This document shows positions 8,642 through 17,544 of a stretch of 64,000 nucleotides of DNA, piece after piece (position 1 is the stretch's first letter; every line of letters begins with the position of its first letter). This DNA comes from Poriferisodalis sp965204195. GTDB taxonomy: Bacteria > Actinomycetota > Acidimicrobiia > Acidimicrobiales > Poriferisodalaceae. Position numbers and translations under genes: made by a program. The stretch covers positions 1,674,001 to 1,738,000 of the forward strand of contig NZ_OZ241975.1 in the NCBI RefSeq assembly GCF_965204195.1, in the 5' to 3' direction. Below the pieces are notes generated by a model. It did no database searches. It worked only from the letters and a program-made list of their open reading frames with translations, and was not told where the DNA came from.

Positions 8642-10285
8642 GTGAACGACACGCTCGTCGCGTTCGCCGTGCTGGCCTGGCTGGCGTACTTGGCCAGCCG
8701 GCTGCTGGCGCGACATCACCTGCCCGAGTTGGTCGCTTTCCTCATCGTCGGTGCGCTGCTGGGCCCGTCGGGGCCGCCGTTCATGCAGCTGATCGACGAG
8801 CCGTCGCTGATCGCGCTGCGCCCCGTCACCGAGGTGGCGCTGGCGGTGCTCATGTTCGTGATCGGCGAGCGAGTCTCGGTGCGGGCACTGAGAGCCGCGA
8901 GATGGACGCTCACGACCGGCGTCATCCAGTTCGCACTGAGCGCCGTCGCGGTGTTCTGGGTGACGAGCAGGCTCGGTGCCGACCGTCCGGTCGCGCTGGT
9001 GCTCGGCGCGCTCGCCGGTGCTGGCGCGCCGATGACGATCGCGCACATCGTGACCTCCGTACGTGCCCGCGGCAGCTATCCCACTGGCATTGTCGGCACC
9101 CACGCAGTGTCGGACGCGCTCGCAACCACCACCTTCGCTGCGGTGCTCCCGATTGCGCTGCTGCTGTCAGACGAAGCTGCTGATATCGGCGGCGCCCTGG
9201 TGAACTTCGTCCAGCTGGGTATCGGCGGTGCGGTGCTGGGACTGATCCTGGGCTGGTTCATCTCGCGGCTCGGATTCCAGATCGAGACATCGGGCGAGCT
9301 GCTGCTGTTTGTGCTGGTGCACATCGTGATCGCGTGGACCGTTGCCGGATTCGCCGAGATCTCGCTGCCGCTGGCAGCGCTCGTCGCAGGCGCCACGGCG
9401 GCGACGGTGTCACCGCAGGCATTCTCGGTGCGCCTGTTCAGGACGATCAAGACCATCGAGCAGCCGCTCTACCTGCTGTTCTTCGCGCTGGCCGGTGCGT
9501 CCATCCACCTCTCCGATGTTCCCAAAGTCGGGCTGGTCGGCGTCGCCTACATCGTCGTGCGCGTGGCGGCCAAGATCGTCGGCGGCCTCGCCGGCGGCCT
9601 CACCGGGGGCCTCGGCTGGCGGCGATCATTTCGGCTGGGGGTCAACCTGACGCCTCAGGCGGGTGTGGCCGTCGGCCTTGCGGTCCTCGCTTCCGAGCGC
9701 TTGAGCGACGTCGGTTCCGATGCCGGCGTCGAGGCCGCCACCGTGGTGCTCGGCGCCGTGGTGCTGTTCGAGCTGATCGGGCCCCTCTTCGTTGCGCGGG
9801 ACCTGCGTGATTGGTCGTCCGAGGAGGACGACACCGGCACTGCTCCCGAAGAGTTCGAGCTGCCCGCACGTGTGCTGGTGGCAGCTCCGGTCCCGGTGGA
9901 GCTGCCCGAATGGCTGATCGACCAGGCGGCCCGGTGGCGCTCGTCGCTGGTGGTGTTGATGCCAGGGGAGCGAGATGAGCCCCACGCGGCACAGATCGGG
10001 GAGCGCTGCGGGAGCCGCGATGTCGACTTCGAGTTCCGTTCGCTGCGAAACGAGAGCTTCACCGGTGCGGTGGTGCGCTCGCGCAGCCAGCACCAGGCGG
10101 ACCTCGTCGTCCTGTTCGCCCCGCGCCCCCCGGCCGGCGCCTCCCGGCTCGTGCTGCTGCCGTCTGAGCGCATTGCGCGCCAGCTTCCGGTGCCGGTGCT
10201 CACCTTCCCGCTGAACTTGCCGGAGGACGACCAGCCGCCCCGGCCTCGCCGGCTGCCGTGGCAGAGCCCGGGGCGGGGCGAGTGA
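8642..10285 (+). CDS. CPA2-type cation:proton antiporter with C-terminal soluble domain
   Basis: The first about 390 residues contain roughly 12 hydrophobic segments of a Na+/H+ or K+/H+ antiporter (Kef/NapA-like), beginning with LPELVAFLIVGALLGPSG. An ion-site segment GTHAVSDALATTTF holds an aspartate within a membrane helix, and a late segment reads TPQAGVAVGLAVLAS. After residue 390 comes an acidic linker and a soluble domain of about 150 residues (ARVLVAAPVP, SLVVLMPGERDE, ADLVVLFAPRPPAG) that resembles a universal-stress-protein-like fold and may regulate transport. Translation starts at GTG 8642. Its stop overlaps the start of the downstream phosphatase gene as GTGA, so the two are translationally coupled. 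The transported ion is not resolved. Confidence 0.87.
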   Translation: MNDTLVAFAVLAWLAYLASRLLARHHLPELVAFLIVGALLGPSGPPFMQLIDEPSLIALRPVTEVALAVLMFVIGERVSVRALRAARWTLTTGVIQFALSAVAVFWVTSRLGADRPVALVLGALAGAGAPMTIAHIVTSVRARGSYPTGIVGTHAVSDALATTTFAAVLPIALLLSDEAADIGGALVNFVQLGIGGAVLGLILGWFISRLGFQIETSGELLLFVLVHIVIAWTVAGFAEISLPLAALVAGATAATVSPQAFSVRLFRTIKTIEQPLYLLFFALAGASIHLSDVPKVGLVGVAYIVVRVAAKIVGGLAGGLTGGLGWRRSFRLGVNLTPQAGVAVGLAVLASERLSDVGSDAGVEAATVVLGAVVLFELIGPLFVARDLRDWSSEEDDTGTAPEEFELPARVLVAAPVPVELPEWLIDQAARWRSSLVVLMPGERDEPHAAQIGERCGSRDVDFEFRSLRNESFTGAVVRSRSQHQADLVVLFAPRPPAGASRLVLLPSERIARQLPVPVLTFPLNLPEDDQPPRPRRLPWQSPGRGE

Positions 10286-11103
10286 ACCAGCCAGCCGGCG
10301 AACCGGCAGGAGCGGGTCCACCGGACGCCACTGAGGCGCTGGTCGGGGCGGCACGCGAGATCGCCGCGGACGCGGGGGCGCTCACGCTGCGATGGTTCGG
10401 CCGTCGCGATCTCGGCGTCACCTGGAAGCGGGACGGCACCGAGGTGACCGAAGCCGACCGGGCGGCGGAACGCCTCGTCCGGGACCGGATCGGTGAGCAG
10501 TTTCCCGATGACGCGATCTTCGGCGAGGAGGAGGGCGGTGCGATCCGGCCCGAGGGCCGGACATGGATCGTCGATCCCATCGACGGGACGCGGGGCTTCG
10601 TGCGGGGTGTCCCTCTGTACGCGACGCTCGTAGCGCTGGTGGATCCGCACGGGCCGCTGGTGGGAGTCATCGACCTGCCCGTGCTCGGGCAGACGCTTGC
10701 CGCTGGCAGAGGCACCGGCTGTTGGCTGGATGATCATCGCTGCTCGGTGAGCCATCACGCTGAGCTCAGCGGAGCGCTCGTCAACACCTCGGACTACAAC
10801 ACCTTCGAACCGACCCAATTCGAGGCGTTGCGCTCCCGTGGCGCGATGATGCGCACGTGGGGCGACGCATACGGCTACTTCCTGGTCGCCACCGGGCAGG
10901 CTGAGGCGATGATCGATCCGGTATGCGAGACATGGGACCTCGCGCCGATGCCAGTGATCATGTCAGAGGCCGGCGGCATCTTCACCGACGTCGACGGCCG
11001 GCCCGAGTACCGCAACCGCAACGGCATCGCTACCAATGGTCTGATTCACGACGCAGTCGTCGATGCCATGGCCGCCCGTCCGAGGAATAATCATGCCGAG
11101 TGA
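10282..11103 (+). CDS. Inositol monophosphatase-family phosphatase (HisN-like)
   Basis: The GTG start at 10282 overlaps the antiporter stop by four bases (GTGA). The 273-residue protein has the magnesium-dependent IMPase signature: GEEEGG, WIVDPIDGTRGFVRGVP and CETWDLAPMPVIMSEAGG. The form DPIDGTRGFVRG resembles histidinol-phosphate phosphatases of the IMPase family more than classical inositol phosphatases, but fructose bisphosphate, inositol phosphate or PAP are possible substrates. It is cytoplasmic. The next gene starts inside its last 11 bases, so it belongs to a compact four-gene run (antiporter, phosphatase, AI-2E permease, DUF4031). No histidine biosynthesis genes are nearby to support a histidinol role. 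Confidence 0.9.
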   Translation: MNQPAGEPAGAGPPDATEALVGAAREIAADAGALTLRWFGRRDLGVTWKRDGTEVTEADRAAERLVRDRIGEQFPDDAIFGEEEGGAIRPEGRTWIVDPIDGTRGFVRGVPLYATLVALVDPHGPLVGVIDLPVLGQTLAAGRGTGCWLDDHRCSVSHHAELSGALVNTSDYNTFEPTQFEALRSRGAMMRTWGDAYGYFLVATGQAEAMIDPVCETWDLAPMPVIMSEAGGIFTDVDGRPEYRNRNGIATNGLIHDAVVDAMAARPRNNHAE

Positions 11104-12286
11104 AGCTCGCCGCAGGGCTGAACTCCAGCTGCCCGAGCGCGACCGAATGCCTCGCTGGGTGCCGCGCGCGATCGGGCTGGCCCTGCTGGGCGTCGTGGGT
11201 CTGGCCACGGCGGCGTGGCTGCTCGACCGGCTGCGAGGCCTCTTGGTGGTGCTATTGGTGTCGCTGTTCCTGTCGTTTGCGATGGAGCCGGCCGTCAACT
11301 GGCTGGCGCGCCGGGGATGGAAACGCGGGCTCGGCACAGCGGTCGTCTTCTGCGTCTTCGCCGCGGCGACGCTGGGGTTTCTGGCTGCCATGGCATCGGT
11401 CCTGGCCGACCAGATCACCAAGCTGATCGATGCTGCGCCCGGCTATCTGGCCGATATCGAGCGATGGGCCGACGACCAGTTCGGCATCCAGATCAGCACC
11501 GACGATCTGCGAGCCCAGTTCACCGAAGGCGGTACCGCTGCATCGCTGCTGGGTGACGTCGCTGGCAACCTGGTCTCGGTCGGCTCGACAGTGGTCAACG
11601 TGGCGATACAGATGCTTACCGTTGCCCTGTTCACCTTCTATCTCGTCGCAGATGGCCCGCGGCTGCGCCGTCTGGTCTGTTCGGCGCTGGTGCCGTCGCG
11701 CCAGGCCGCGGTGATGCGCGGCTGGGAACTGGCCATCGACAAGACGGGCGGCTACATCTACTCCAGGACGCTGCTCGCGATCGCGGCATTCTTGGTGCAC
11801 TGGGCCGCCTTCGCCATCATCGGCGTGCCGTTCCCGCTGCCGCTGGCGATGTGGGTGGGCGTGCTGTCACAGTTCGTTCCGGTCGTCGGCACGTACTTGG
11901 CTGGCTTGCTGCCGTTGCTCATCGCGTTGCTCGACGAGCCGATCAGCGCCTTGTGGGTCGCCATCGTGGTGCTCGCATACCAGCAGATCGAGAACTACCT
12001 GCTCGCGCCCCGGGTGACCGCCCACACGATGAACATCCATCCCGCTGTCGCGTTCGGCTCGGTTCTCGTGGGCGCAGCGCTGCTGGGTTCAGCCGGAGCG
12101 CTGCTGGCAGTTCCCGCTGCTGCGACCATCCAGGCCTTCGTGTCCACCTACATCAAGCGGCACGAGCTCATCGAATCAGAACTGTTCGAGACCCACGAGG
12201 ACGAGCCGGATGTCGCCGATGAACCGGAGACTATTGAAGCCTCCGGCAGCCCGTCCCCCGATGCCGGTCATGACGATCCTCGTTGA
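11093..12286 (+). CDS. AI-2E family transporter-like membrane protein
   Basis: ATG 11093 lies inside the end of the phosphatase gene (11-base overlap) and gives a 397-residue polytopic membrane protein with about seven to eight hydrophobic helices. LLVVLLVSLFLSFAMEPAVN, FTFYLVADGPRLRRLV, FVPVVGTYLAGLLPLLIAL and QQIENYLLAPRV are the recurring blocks of the AI-2E/PerM family (PF01594). Members have been linked to autoinducer-2 export and to Na+/H+ exchange, and most remain uncharacterised. The C-terminal 40 residues are acidic and probably cytoplasmic. The association with an antiporter gene hints at ion homeostasis, but this is only contextual. Confidence 0.9.
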   Translation: MPSEARRRAELQLPERDRMPRWVPRAIGLALLGVVGLATAAWLLDRLRGLLVVLLVSLFLSFAMEPAVNWLARRGWKRGLGTAVVFCVFAAATLGFLAAMASVLADQITKLIDAAPGYLADIERWADDQFGIQISTDDLRAQFTEGGTAASLLGDVAGNLVSVGSTVVNVAIQMLTVALFTFYLVADGPRLRRLVCSALVPSRQAAVMRGWELAIDKTGGYIYSRTLLAIAAFLVHWAAFAIIGVPFPLPLAMWVGVLSQFVPVVGTYLAGLLPLLIALLDEPISALWVAIVVLAYQQIENYLLAPRVTAHTMNIHPAVAFGSVLVGAALLGSAGALLAVPAAATIQAFVSTYIKRHELIESELFETHEDEPDVADEPETIEASGSPSPDAGHDDPR

Positions 12287-12545
12287 CGAGGCCCTGTGGC
12301 CGTGGCGAGGGCGACGCTGGGCGCACCTCGCCTCCGACGAGAGCTACGAGGAGCTGCACCGGTTCGCAGAGCTCATCGGCAAGCGGCGGGCTGCCTTTCA
12401 GGGCGACCATTACGACGTCGACGAAGCCGAACGGGAGCTTGCCTTGGCTGCGGGCGCCGTTGCGGTCAACAGCCGCGAACTGGTGGCCCGGCTGCGGGCG
12501 GCAGGGCTCAGAAGACCTCGAGGTGTTCCATCACCGCGTCGATGA
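12270..12545 (+). CDS. DUF4031 domain protein
   Basis: The small protein (91 residues from ATG 12270; ATG 12261 is an alternative) contains MTILVDEALWPWRGRRWAHL, then a SYEELHRFAELIG segment, a GDHYDV motif and AVAVNSRELVARLRAAGL. This is the pattern of DUF4031, a short actinobacterial and proteobacterial family of unknown function with conserved Trp, His and Asp residues. The start lies within the AI-2E transporter gene (17-base overlap), so it is the last gene of that operon. The end runs 38 bases into the convergent alpha/beta hydrolase gene. The last dozen residues are probably not conserved. Confidence 0.8.
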   Translation: MTILVDEALWPWRGRRWAHLASDESYEELHRFAELIGKRRAAFQGDHYDVDEAERELALAAGAVAVNSRELVARLRAAGLRRPRGVPSPRR

Positions 12546-13197
12546 AGCCGAAGTTCTTGGGCGTGGCGAAGTGGTCGCAGCCACGCAGCTCGGTGAACGA
12601 AGCATCTGCCAGGGCGTCGAGCAGCGGGTCTGCCGGGCCGGCGAAGTCTTCGGTACCCAGCACCACCCGCACCGGATGGGTGATGCGTGCGAACTCGTCG
12701 TCGCCGAGCGGCGCGTGCTTGCGGCGCATGAAAGCGGCCAGCGCCTGACCGTCTTGGTCTGGCTCGGCGGCATAGCGGGCGAAGGTCTGGGCGTGCACGT
12801 CGTCGGCCTCGGCGTCCCCGGAGACACCGCGTGCAATGCGTTCAGCCTGCTCGTCGTCGCGTTCGAACAGATTCCGTCCGACGCCCGACACCACGAGGCG
12901 GTCGAAGCGCTCCGGTGCCATGGCCGCCATGGCCAGCAGCGTGCGTGATCCCATGGAAAAGCCGACGCCGTCGACGGTCTGCTCGCCGACTTCGGCCGCA
13001 AGCCGCTCCACCAGCTTGGCCTCCATGTCGGCGTAGCCGGCCGGGTCACGGTGCTTTTCGGCCGAGCCGTGGCCTGGCAGGTCCCACGCGATGACCTCGC
13101 GCCCGCCGTCGGCCAGCAGGTCCAAGATGCCGGTCGGCTGCCACGTGCTCGCCACCGAGCCGGTGAAGCCGTGGAGCAGGAGCACAGGGTTCGCCAT
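12508..13197 (-). CDS. Alpha/beta-fold hydrolase
   Basis: ATG 13197 starts MANPVLLLHGFTGS, the first strand and oxyanion-hole loop of alpha/beta hydrolases. The frame is open far upstream, but that part is Arg/Ser-rich and overlaps the divergent AtuA gene. Catalytic elements are visible: the nucleophile elbow GFSMGS, an acid in VVLGTEDFAG and a histidine in RGCDHFATP. At 229 residues it is a minimal, lidless-to-small-lid hydrolase resembling esterases, haloperoxidases or MenH-like enzymes. It is cytoplasmic. The gene is divergent from the AtuA gene (95 bases between starts) and overlaps the end of the DUF4031 gene tail to tail. The substrate cannot be inferred. Confidence 0.9.
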   Translation of the reverse strand: MANPVLLLHGFTGSVASTWQPTGILDLLADGGREVIAWDLPGHGSAEKHRDPAGYADMEAKLVERLAAEVGEQTVDGVGFSMGSRTLLAMAAMAPERFDRLVVSGVGRNLFERDDEQAERIARGVSGDAEADDVHAQTFARYAAEPDQDGQALAAFMRRKHAPLGDDEFARITHPVRVVLGTEDFAGPADPLLDALADASFTELRGCDHFATPKNFGFIDAVMEHLEVF

Positions 13198-13291
13198 GGC
13201 GGGAAGTCTGGCAGAGCCGTGACATACCCTGCATCGGGGCGCTGAGCACCCGCGCCCCGCTGAACGACACCCCAGAGGTAAGACGCGAACC

Positions 13292-15067
13292 ATGAGCACG
13301 ACGACTGCACCGCCCATCCGGATCGCCAACTGCAGCGGATTCTTCGGAGACCGACTCTCCGCTGCCCGCGAGATGGTCTCCGACGGGCCGATCGATGCCC
13401 TCACGGGCGACTGGCTCGCCGAGCTGACGATGCTGATCCTGTCGCGCATCGCCGCGAAACGACCCGGCGCCGGCTACGCCCGCACCTTCGTCACCCAGAT
13501 GGAGGAGGTGATGGGGACATGCCTGGACCGCGGAATCAAGGTCGTCTCCAATGCCGGGGGGCTGCACCCGGAGGGCTGCGCCGATGCGGTGTCCGATGTC
13601 GCGGATCGGCTGGGACTGAGCCCGTCGATCGCATATGTGGACGGCGACGACCTCACCGACCGGCTCGCCGAATTGATCGCGTCGGGCAACGACTTTGCAC
13701 ATCTCGACACCGGCCAGCCGCTCGGCGACTTGGCCGACCGCATCGTGACGGCGAATGCCTACATCGGCTGCTGGGGGATCGTCGAGGCGCTCAACCAGGG
13801 CGCCGACATCGTCATCACCGGTCGCGCGACCGACGCAGCGGTCGTGGCAGGTCCCGCAGCGTGGCATCACGGCTGGACCCGCGACGACTGGGATGCCCTC
13901 GCTGGGGCCATCGTGGCGGGGCATGTCATCGAGTGCGGAGGTCAGGCCACTGGCGGCAACTACAGCTTCTTTACCGAGATTGCCGACATGACCTACCCGG
14001 GATTCCCGTGGGCCGAGGTTGCGGCGGACGGTTCGAGCGTGATCGGCAAGCACGCCGGCACCGGCGGCGAGGTCTCGGTCGGCACCGTCACGTCACAGCT
14101 GCTGTACGAGATCCAGAGCGAGCGGTACTTCAACCCCGACGTGGTGAGCCGCTTCGACACCATCGAGCTCTCCCAGATCGGACCTGACCGTGTGCGCATC
14201 GGCGGCGTCCGGGGCGAGCCGGCGCCGCCCACGCTCAAGGTGGCCATGAACTACCAGGGCGGGTACCGCAACCAGATCTCGATCGGGTTGACGGGGCTTG
14301 ACATCGAGGCCAAGGCCGAGCTGATCGAGCGGCAGTTCTGGCACGCTTGCCCGTACGGCCCCGACGACTACGAGACCGTGGTGCGCAAGTTCCTGCCGAC
14401 GCACAAGACGGATCCGGCCTCCAACGAGGAGGCAGTCGCGGTGTACAAGATCATCGTGAAGGACCCCGACGAGCGCAAGGTCGGCCGGGCGTTCTCCAAC
14501 GCTGGAACAGAGATCGGCCTGTGCTCCATTCCGGGCATGTTTGGCACCGGAGGCGGCCCGGGACCCGGCCAGCCGTTCGGCGTGTACTGGCCGGCGCTCG
14601 TCGACTCCGGGCTCGTGCCGATGAACGCCGTGGTGGACGGCCGGCGCACGGTGGTCGACAGCACCCCGCCGGAGGTCTCTTTCGAGAGCGTCGACGTGGC
14701 GACGCCCGACCGGATCGAGCCACCAGGTGGACCGACCAGCGCCGCCCCGCTCGGCACGCTGTTCGGCACCCGCTCGGGCGACAAGGGCCCGAATGCGAAC
14801 CTCGGCATCTTCGCACGGTCAGCCGAGGCCTACTGGTGGCTGTCCGACTACCTGACAGTGGAACGCCTCGCGGAGCTGATGCCCGAGGCAGCCGAGCACT
14901 CGGTGGATCGCTACGACCTGCCCAACATCTGGAGCCTCAACTTCATCTTCCACGGCCTGCTGGAGGAAGGCGTGGCAGCTTCGACTCGTCAGGATCCCCA
15001 GGCCAAGGCCCTGGGGGAGTACCTGCGGGCCAAGATCGTCGAGATGCCCGAGGCGCTGCTGCCGTAG
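13292..15067 (+). CDS. Acyclic terpene utilisation AtuA-family protein (DUF1446)
   Basis: The 591-residue protein starts IRIANCSGFFGDRLSAA, then has KVVSNAGGLHPEGCADAV, IVITGRATDAAVVAGPAAWHHGW and ECGGQATGGNYSFF, the blocks of the AtuA core (PF07287). The last 100 residues, from PLGTLFGTRSGDKGPNANLG, form the AtuA-like C-terminal ferredoxin-fold domain. AtuA belongs to the Pseudomonas citronellol/geranyl-CoA catabolic cluster, but its reaction is unproven. AGAGG stands 13 bases before the ATG. The usual partners (geranyl-CoA carboxylase AtuC/AtuF) are absent here, so its pathway is open; the acyl-CoA and P450 genes at 0.5-3 kb offer only a loose connection. Confidence 0.9.
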   Translation: MSTTTAPPIRIANCSGFFGDRLSAAREMVSDGPIDALTGDWLAELTMLILSRIAAKRPGAGYARTFVTQMEEVMGTCLDRGIKVVSNAGGLHPEGCADAVSDVADRLGLSPSIAYVDGDDLTDRLAELIASGNDFAHLDTGQPLGDLADRIVTANAYIGCWGIVEALNQGADIVITGRATDAAVVAGPAAWHHGWTRDDWDALAGAIVAGHVIECGGQATGGNYSFFTEIADMTYPGFPWAEVAADGSSVIGKHAGTGGEVSVGTVTSQLLYEIQSERYFNPDVVSRFDTIELSQIGPDRVRIGGVRGEPAPPTLKVAMNYQGGYRNQISIGLTGLDIEAKAELIERQFWHACPYGPDDYETVVRKFLPTHKTDPASNEEAVAVYKIIVKDPDERKVGRAFSNAGTEIGLCSIPGMFGTGGGPGPGQPFGVYWPALVDSGLVPMNAVVDGRRTVVDSTPPEVSFESVDVATPDRIEPPGGPTSAAPLGTLFGTRSGDKGPNANLGIFARSAEAYWWLSDYLTVERLAELMPEAAEHSVDRYDLPNIWSLNFIFHGLLEEGVAASTRQDPQAKALGEYLRAKIVEMPEALLP

Positions 15068-15080
15068 AGAGCGCGTTTCG

Positions 15081-16028
15081 TCAGCGGTGCTGGAGGTTCT
15101 GCAGGGGCATGCGTGGGCCGTGGCGGGGCGGCGCCCCAGCCGACTTGGCCAGTGCCTGCACCCGGGCCCGCTGCCCGCGATAGGGCTCGAGCAGCTCCAG
15201 CATGCGGTCGTCGTCCCCCCGCCGCTCGCGGGCCAAGTGCCAGGCAACGTAGTTGGGGATCTGGTAGTCGCCGATGATGACCGAGTCGGGATCGCCGTGG
15301 CAGAGCAGCACGACGATCGACGCGGTCCACGGGCCGATGCCCCGGACAGTCTGCAGGCGCTCGCGAGCCGCCTCCGGCGCGAGCCGGGCCACGCGCTCCA
15401 GAGTTGCTGCCCGGTGAGCGAACGCGATGATTGCCTCGGCGCGGCGGCGCTCGACATCGAAGCGGTGGAACTCGTGGTACGCCAGCGAGGCCATGAGCCC
15501 GGCCGTCGGCGGCAGCCGGAGCGTTTCGGGCGCGGGACCAGGCGGCCTGCGACCCCAGCGCCGCAGGATGCCCTGCCACGAGTTCTTGGCGTTCAGTCCG
15601 GGCACCTTCTGGCCGCAGACGGTGGGGACCACGTGTTCCCAGATCGTGCCGGTGGCTGTCAGCCTGCGCGTAGCCCAGCGGCGCACCCACCCGGCCACGA
15701 CTGGGTCGTGGGGCACGAGCGCAGCGGGCTCGTCTTGGCTGCCGAGCAGCGCCGGCACGCTTGCAGCAGCCTCCGATGCGCCTGGTCCCCAGCCGATCAC
15801 CTCGGCGCAATGCCCGCTGCGGGTGATGCGCAGCGTGGCCTCGCCTGCAGGTGTGTCCTGGGCGCGCCAAATGTGCGGGCCGGCGTACAGCACGGGACCC
15901 AGCGTTCCCTTGCCGCCGACCCGTCCGAGCGACCTGCCGGCGTCCAGCGAGTAGTCGAATTCGAAGCGCTGCCGCAGATCGGGCGACTGGGTGCTCGCGG
16001 CCGCTCCCGGCCTGAGCCCGGATCGCAT
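15081..16028 (-). CDS. DNA-3-methyladenine glycosylase II-like protein (AlkA/HhH-GPD family)
   Basis: The 315-residue protein has an N-terminal beta-rich part and then a helix-hairpin-helix glycosylase domain. LQTVRGIGPWTASIVVLLCHGDPD holds the hairpin GIGPWTA and a following Asp in GDYQIPNYVAW at the place of the catalytic aspartate. The upstream helices (SLAYHEFHRFDVERRRAE) match the AlkA type. AlkA-like enzymes remove alkylated bases from DNA. The gene lies 11 bases after the FAH-family gene on the same strand and is convergent with AtuA (13 bases between stops). The sequence W-x-H-V near residue 140 (IWEHVVPTVCGQKV) is usual for actinobacterial homologues. Confidence 0.87.
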   Translation of the reverse strand: MRSGLRPGAAASTQSPDLRQRFEFDYSLDAGRSLGRVGGKGTLGPVLYAGPHIWRAQDTPAGEATLRITRSGHCAEVIGWGPGASEAAASVPALLGSQDEPAALVPHDPVVAGWVRRWATRRLTATGTIWEHVVPTVCGQKVPGLNAKNSWQGILRRWGRRPPGPAPETLRLPPTAGLMASLAYHEFHRFDVERRRAEAIIAFAHRAATLERVARLAPEAARERLQTVRGIGPWTASIVVLLCHGDPDSVIIGDYQIPNYVAWHLARERRGDDDRMLELLEPYRGQRARVQALAKSAGAPPRHGPRMPLQNLQHR

Positions 16029-16039
16029 CAGGACATCGC

Positions 16040-16888
16040 CTAGGAGGCCGGCTCCGCGATCACCGGGTTCGTGAGCGTCCCGATCCCCTCGATGGTGATC
16101 GACACGTCGTCTCCGTCGCTCAAGAACGCCGGCGGTTTCCAGAAGGCCCCGACTCCCTCAGGAGTGCCTGTGGCGATGATCGTGCCCGGTTGGAGCGTGA
16201 ATGCCGTTGAGAGGTGCGCGACGATCTCGTAGCAGTCGAAGATCAGATCGTCGGTTTTGGCGTCCTGGCGAAGCTCGCCGCTCACCTCGGTGACCAGGCG
16301 GCAATTGTGCGGGTCGATGGAGTCACTGGTGACCATCCACGGTCCGCACGGCCCATGGGTGTCCCACGACTTGCCCATCATCATCGTCGGGCTCGCTCGC
16401 TGCCAGTCGCGCACGCTGACGTCGTTCATGATCGTGTAGCCCGCGATGTAGTCCGGCGCCTCGGAGGCTGACACGGCACGAGCGGCGCGCCCGATGATGA
16501 CGGCCAGCTCGCCCTCGTAGTCGATCATGTCCGGCGCCGCAGCCGGAATATGGATCGGCTCGTGGGGCCCGATGATGCAGTTGTGGTGCTTGTTGAAGAT
16601 GATCGGGACCGATGGGGGCTCGCGGCCGCCTTCGGCCGCATGGGCCCGGTAGTTGAGCCCCACGGCGAGGATGGTCGGCGGGCGGCCGACGGGCGACAGC
16701 AGGTTCGCTTCGTCGAGCGCCGTGGTGGGGCCAGTGGCCATCGCGTCGACGGCGGCCACCACGTCACCGTCGCACGCTTCGAGCAGCGACGGCAGATCTG
16801 TGTGATCGCATTGCAGGGTCGCAATGCCTTCGTCAGTCACGATGCCCAGCGCGGGCTGTCCGTCTACGAGATGTCTCCCAATGCGCAT
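16040..16888 (-). CDS. Fumarylacetoacetate hydrolase (FAH) family protein
   Basis: The 282-residue protein has the FAH C-terminal fold: ILAVGLNYRAHAAEGG, PIIFNKHHNCIIGPHEP, DYEGELAVIIG (two acidic metal ligands), GYTIMNDVSVRDWQ (Asp ligand), GKSWDTHGPCGPWMVT and GTPEGVG near the end. Family members cleave or isomerise beta-diketone and 2-oxo acid compounds in aromatic or sugar-acid catabolism (for example 2-hydroxyhepta-2,4-diene-1,7-dioate isomerase or acylpyruvase). It is cytoplasmic. It is the first gene of a two-gene minus-strand unit with the AlkA-like glycosylase, which has no obvious metabolic link. The specific reaction is unassigned. Confidence 0.92.
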   Translation of the reverse strand: MRIGRHLVDGQPALGIVTDEGIATLQCDHTDLPSLLEACDGDVVAAVDAMATGPTTALDEANLLSPVGRPPTILAVGLNYRAHAAEGGREPPSVPIIFNKHHNCIIGPHEPIHIPAAAPDMIDYEGELAVIIGRAARAVSASEAPDYIAGYTIMNDVSVRDWQRASPTMMMGKSWDTHGPCGPWMVTSDSIDPHNCRLVTEVSGELRQDAKTDDLIFDCYEIVAHLSTAFTLQPGTIIATGTPEGVGAFWKPPAFLSDGDDVSITIEGIGTLTNPVIAEPAS

Positions 16889-17004
16889 GCGCCGACGCTA
16901 GTGCGAGGCCGCACACGGGACGCGGTGGACGCGCTGGCGATGCTCGCCCCGCAGCAGCGCCGATTCGGAAGTTCGCGCTTCGGCATTGTGCAAAGCACGC
17001 ATCA

Positions 17005-17544
17005 GTGGCACTCTGGCGCTCCATGGCTCGCCATGGCGCCGGGGGCGAAACCCCCGGCGTACTCGACTCTGTGCATGACCCGGTCACGGGGCTGCCCGAC
17101 GTGCGCGTCTTTGCTGTCCTGCTGGATCGCAAGCTGTCGCTGGCGCGGCGGGCCCTGCAGCCCCTCTCGGTCGTCCTCTTCGAGGTGGACGGATGGGACG
17201 AGCTCAGCGGCACCCAGGCACGCGTTGCCCAGCGGCTTGCAGCGCGGCTGGTGCGAGGCACGCTGCGTGAGTCCGACAGCGTCTGCCACTGCACCGACGG
17301 AGTCCTCGCCGCCATTCTCGATGACACGCCGCACAGCGGTGCCGTGTGGGCGGCTGATCGGGTGCGTCGCGAGGTAGCCGCGCGCTCCTATCACACCGGC
17401 GTGACGCTCTCGATGGGGGTGGCGAGCTATCCCACGCACGCACTGGAAGCCGCCGAGCTGCGCGACCGTGCCTACGCAGCGCTGTTCGTGGCCCGGTCGC
17501 TGGGACCGTCCCGGCTCGAGGTAGCCGACTCCGGCGCTCAGTAG
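17005..17544 (+). CDS. Degenerate GGDEF-like domain protein
   Basis: The product (179 residues from GTG 17005, or 173 from ATG 17023; neither has a clear ribosome site) begins its domain at HDPVTGLPDVRVF, the DxLTGL-type entry of diguanylate cyclase domains. It continues with LSVVLFEVDGWDEL (metal-site strand), VRGTLRESDSVCHC and ends with VTLSMGVASYPTHALEAAEL plus a helix with AYAALFVARSLG, the usual GGDEF tail. The active-site GGDEF loop is replaced by a sequence around TDGVLAAIL, so cyclic-di-GMP synthesis is unlikely. It may be a nucleotide-binding or structural relic. No sensor domain is attached. It is divergent from the FAH gene and overlaps the end of the gamma-glutamyltransferase gene by seven bases. 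Confidence 0.7.
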   Translation: MALWRSMARHGAGGETPGVLDSVHDPVTGLPDVRVFAVLLDRKLSLARRALQPLSVVLFEVDGWDELSGTQARVAQRLAARLVRGTLRESDSVCHCTDGVLAAILDDTPHSGAVWAADRVRREVAARSYHTGVTLSMGVASYPTHALEAAELRDRAYAALFVARSLGPSRLEVADSGAQ

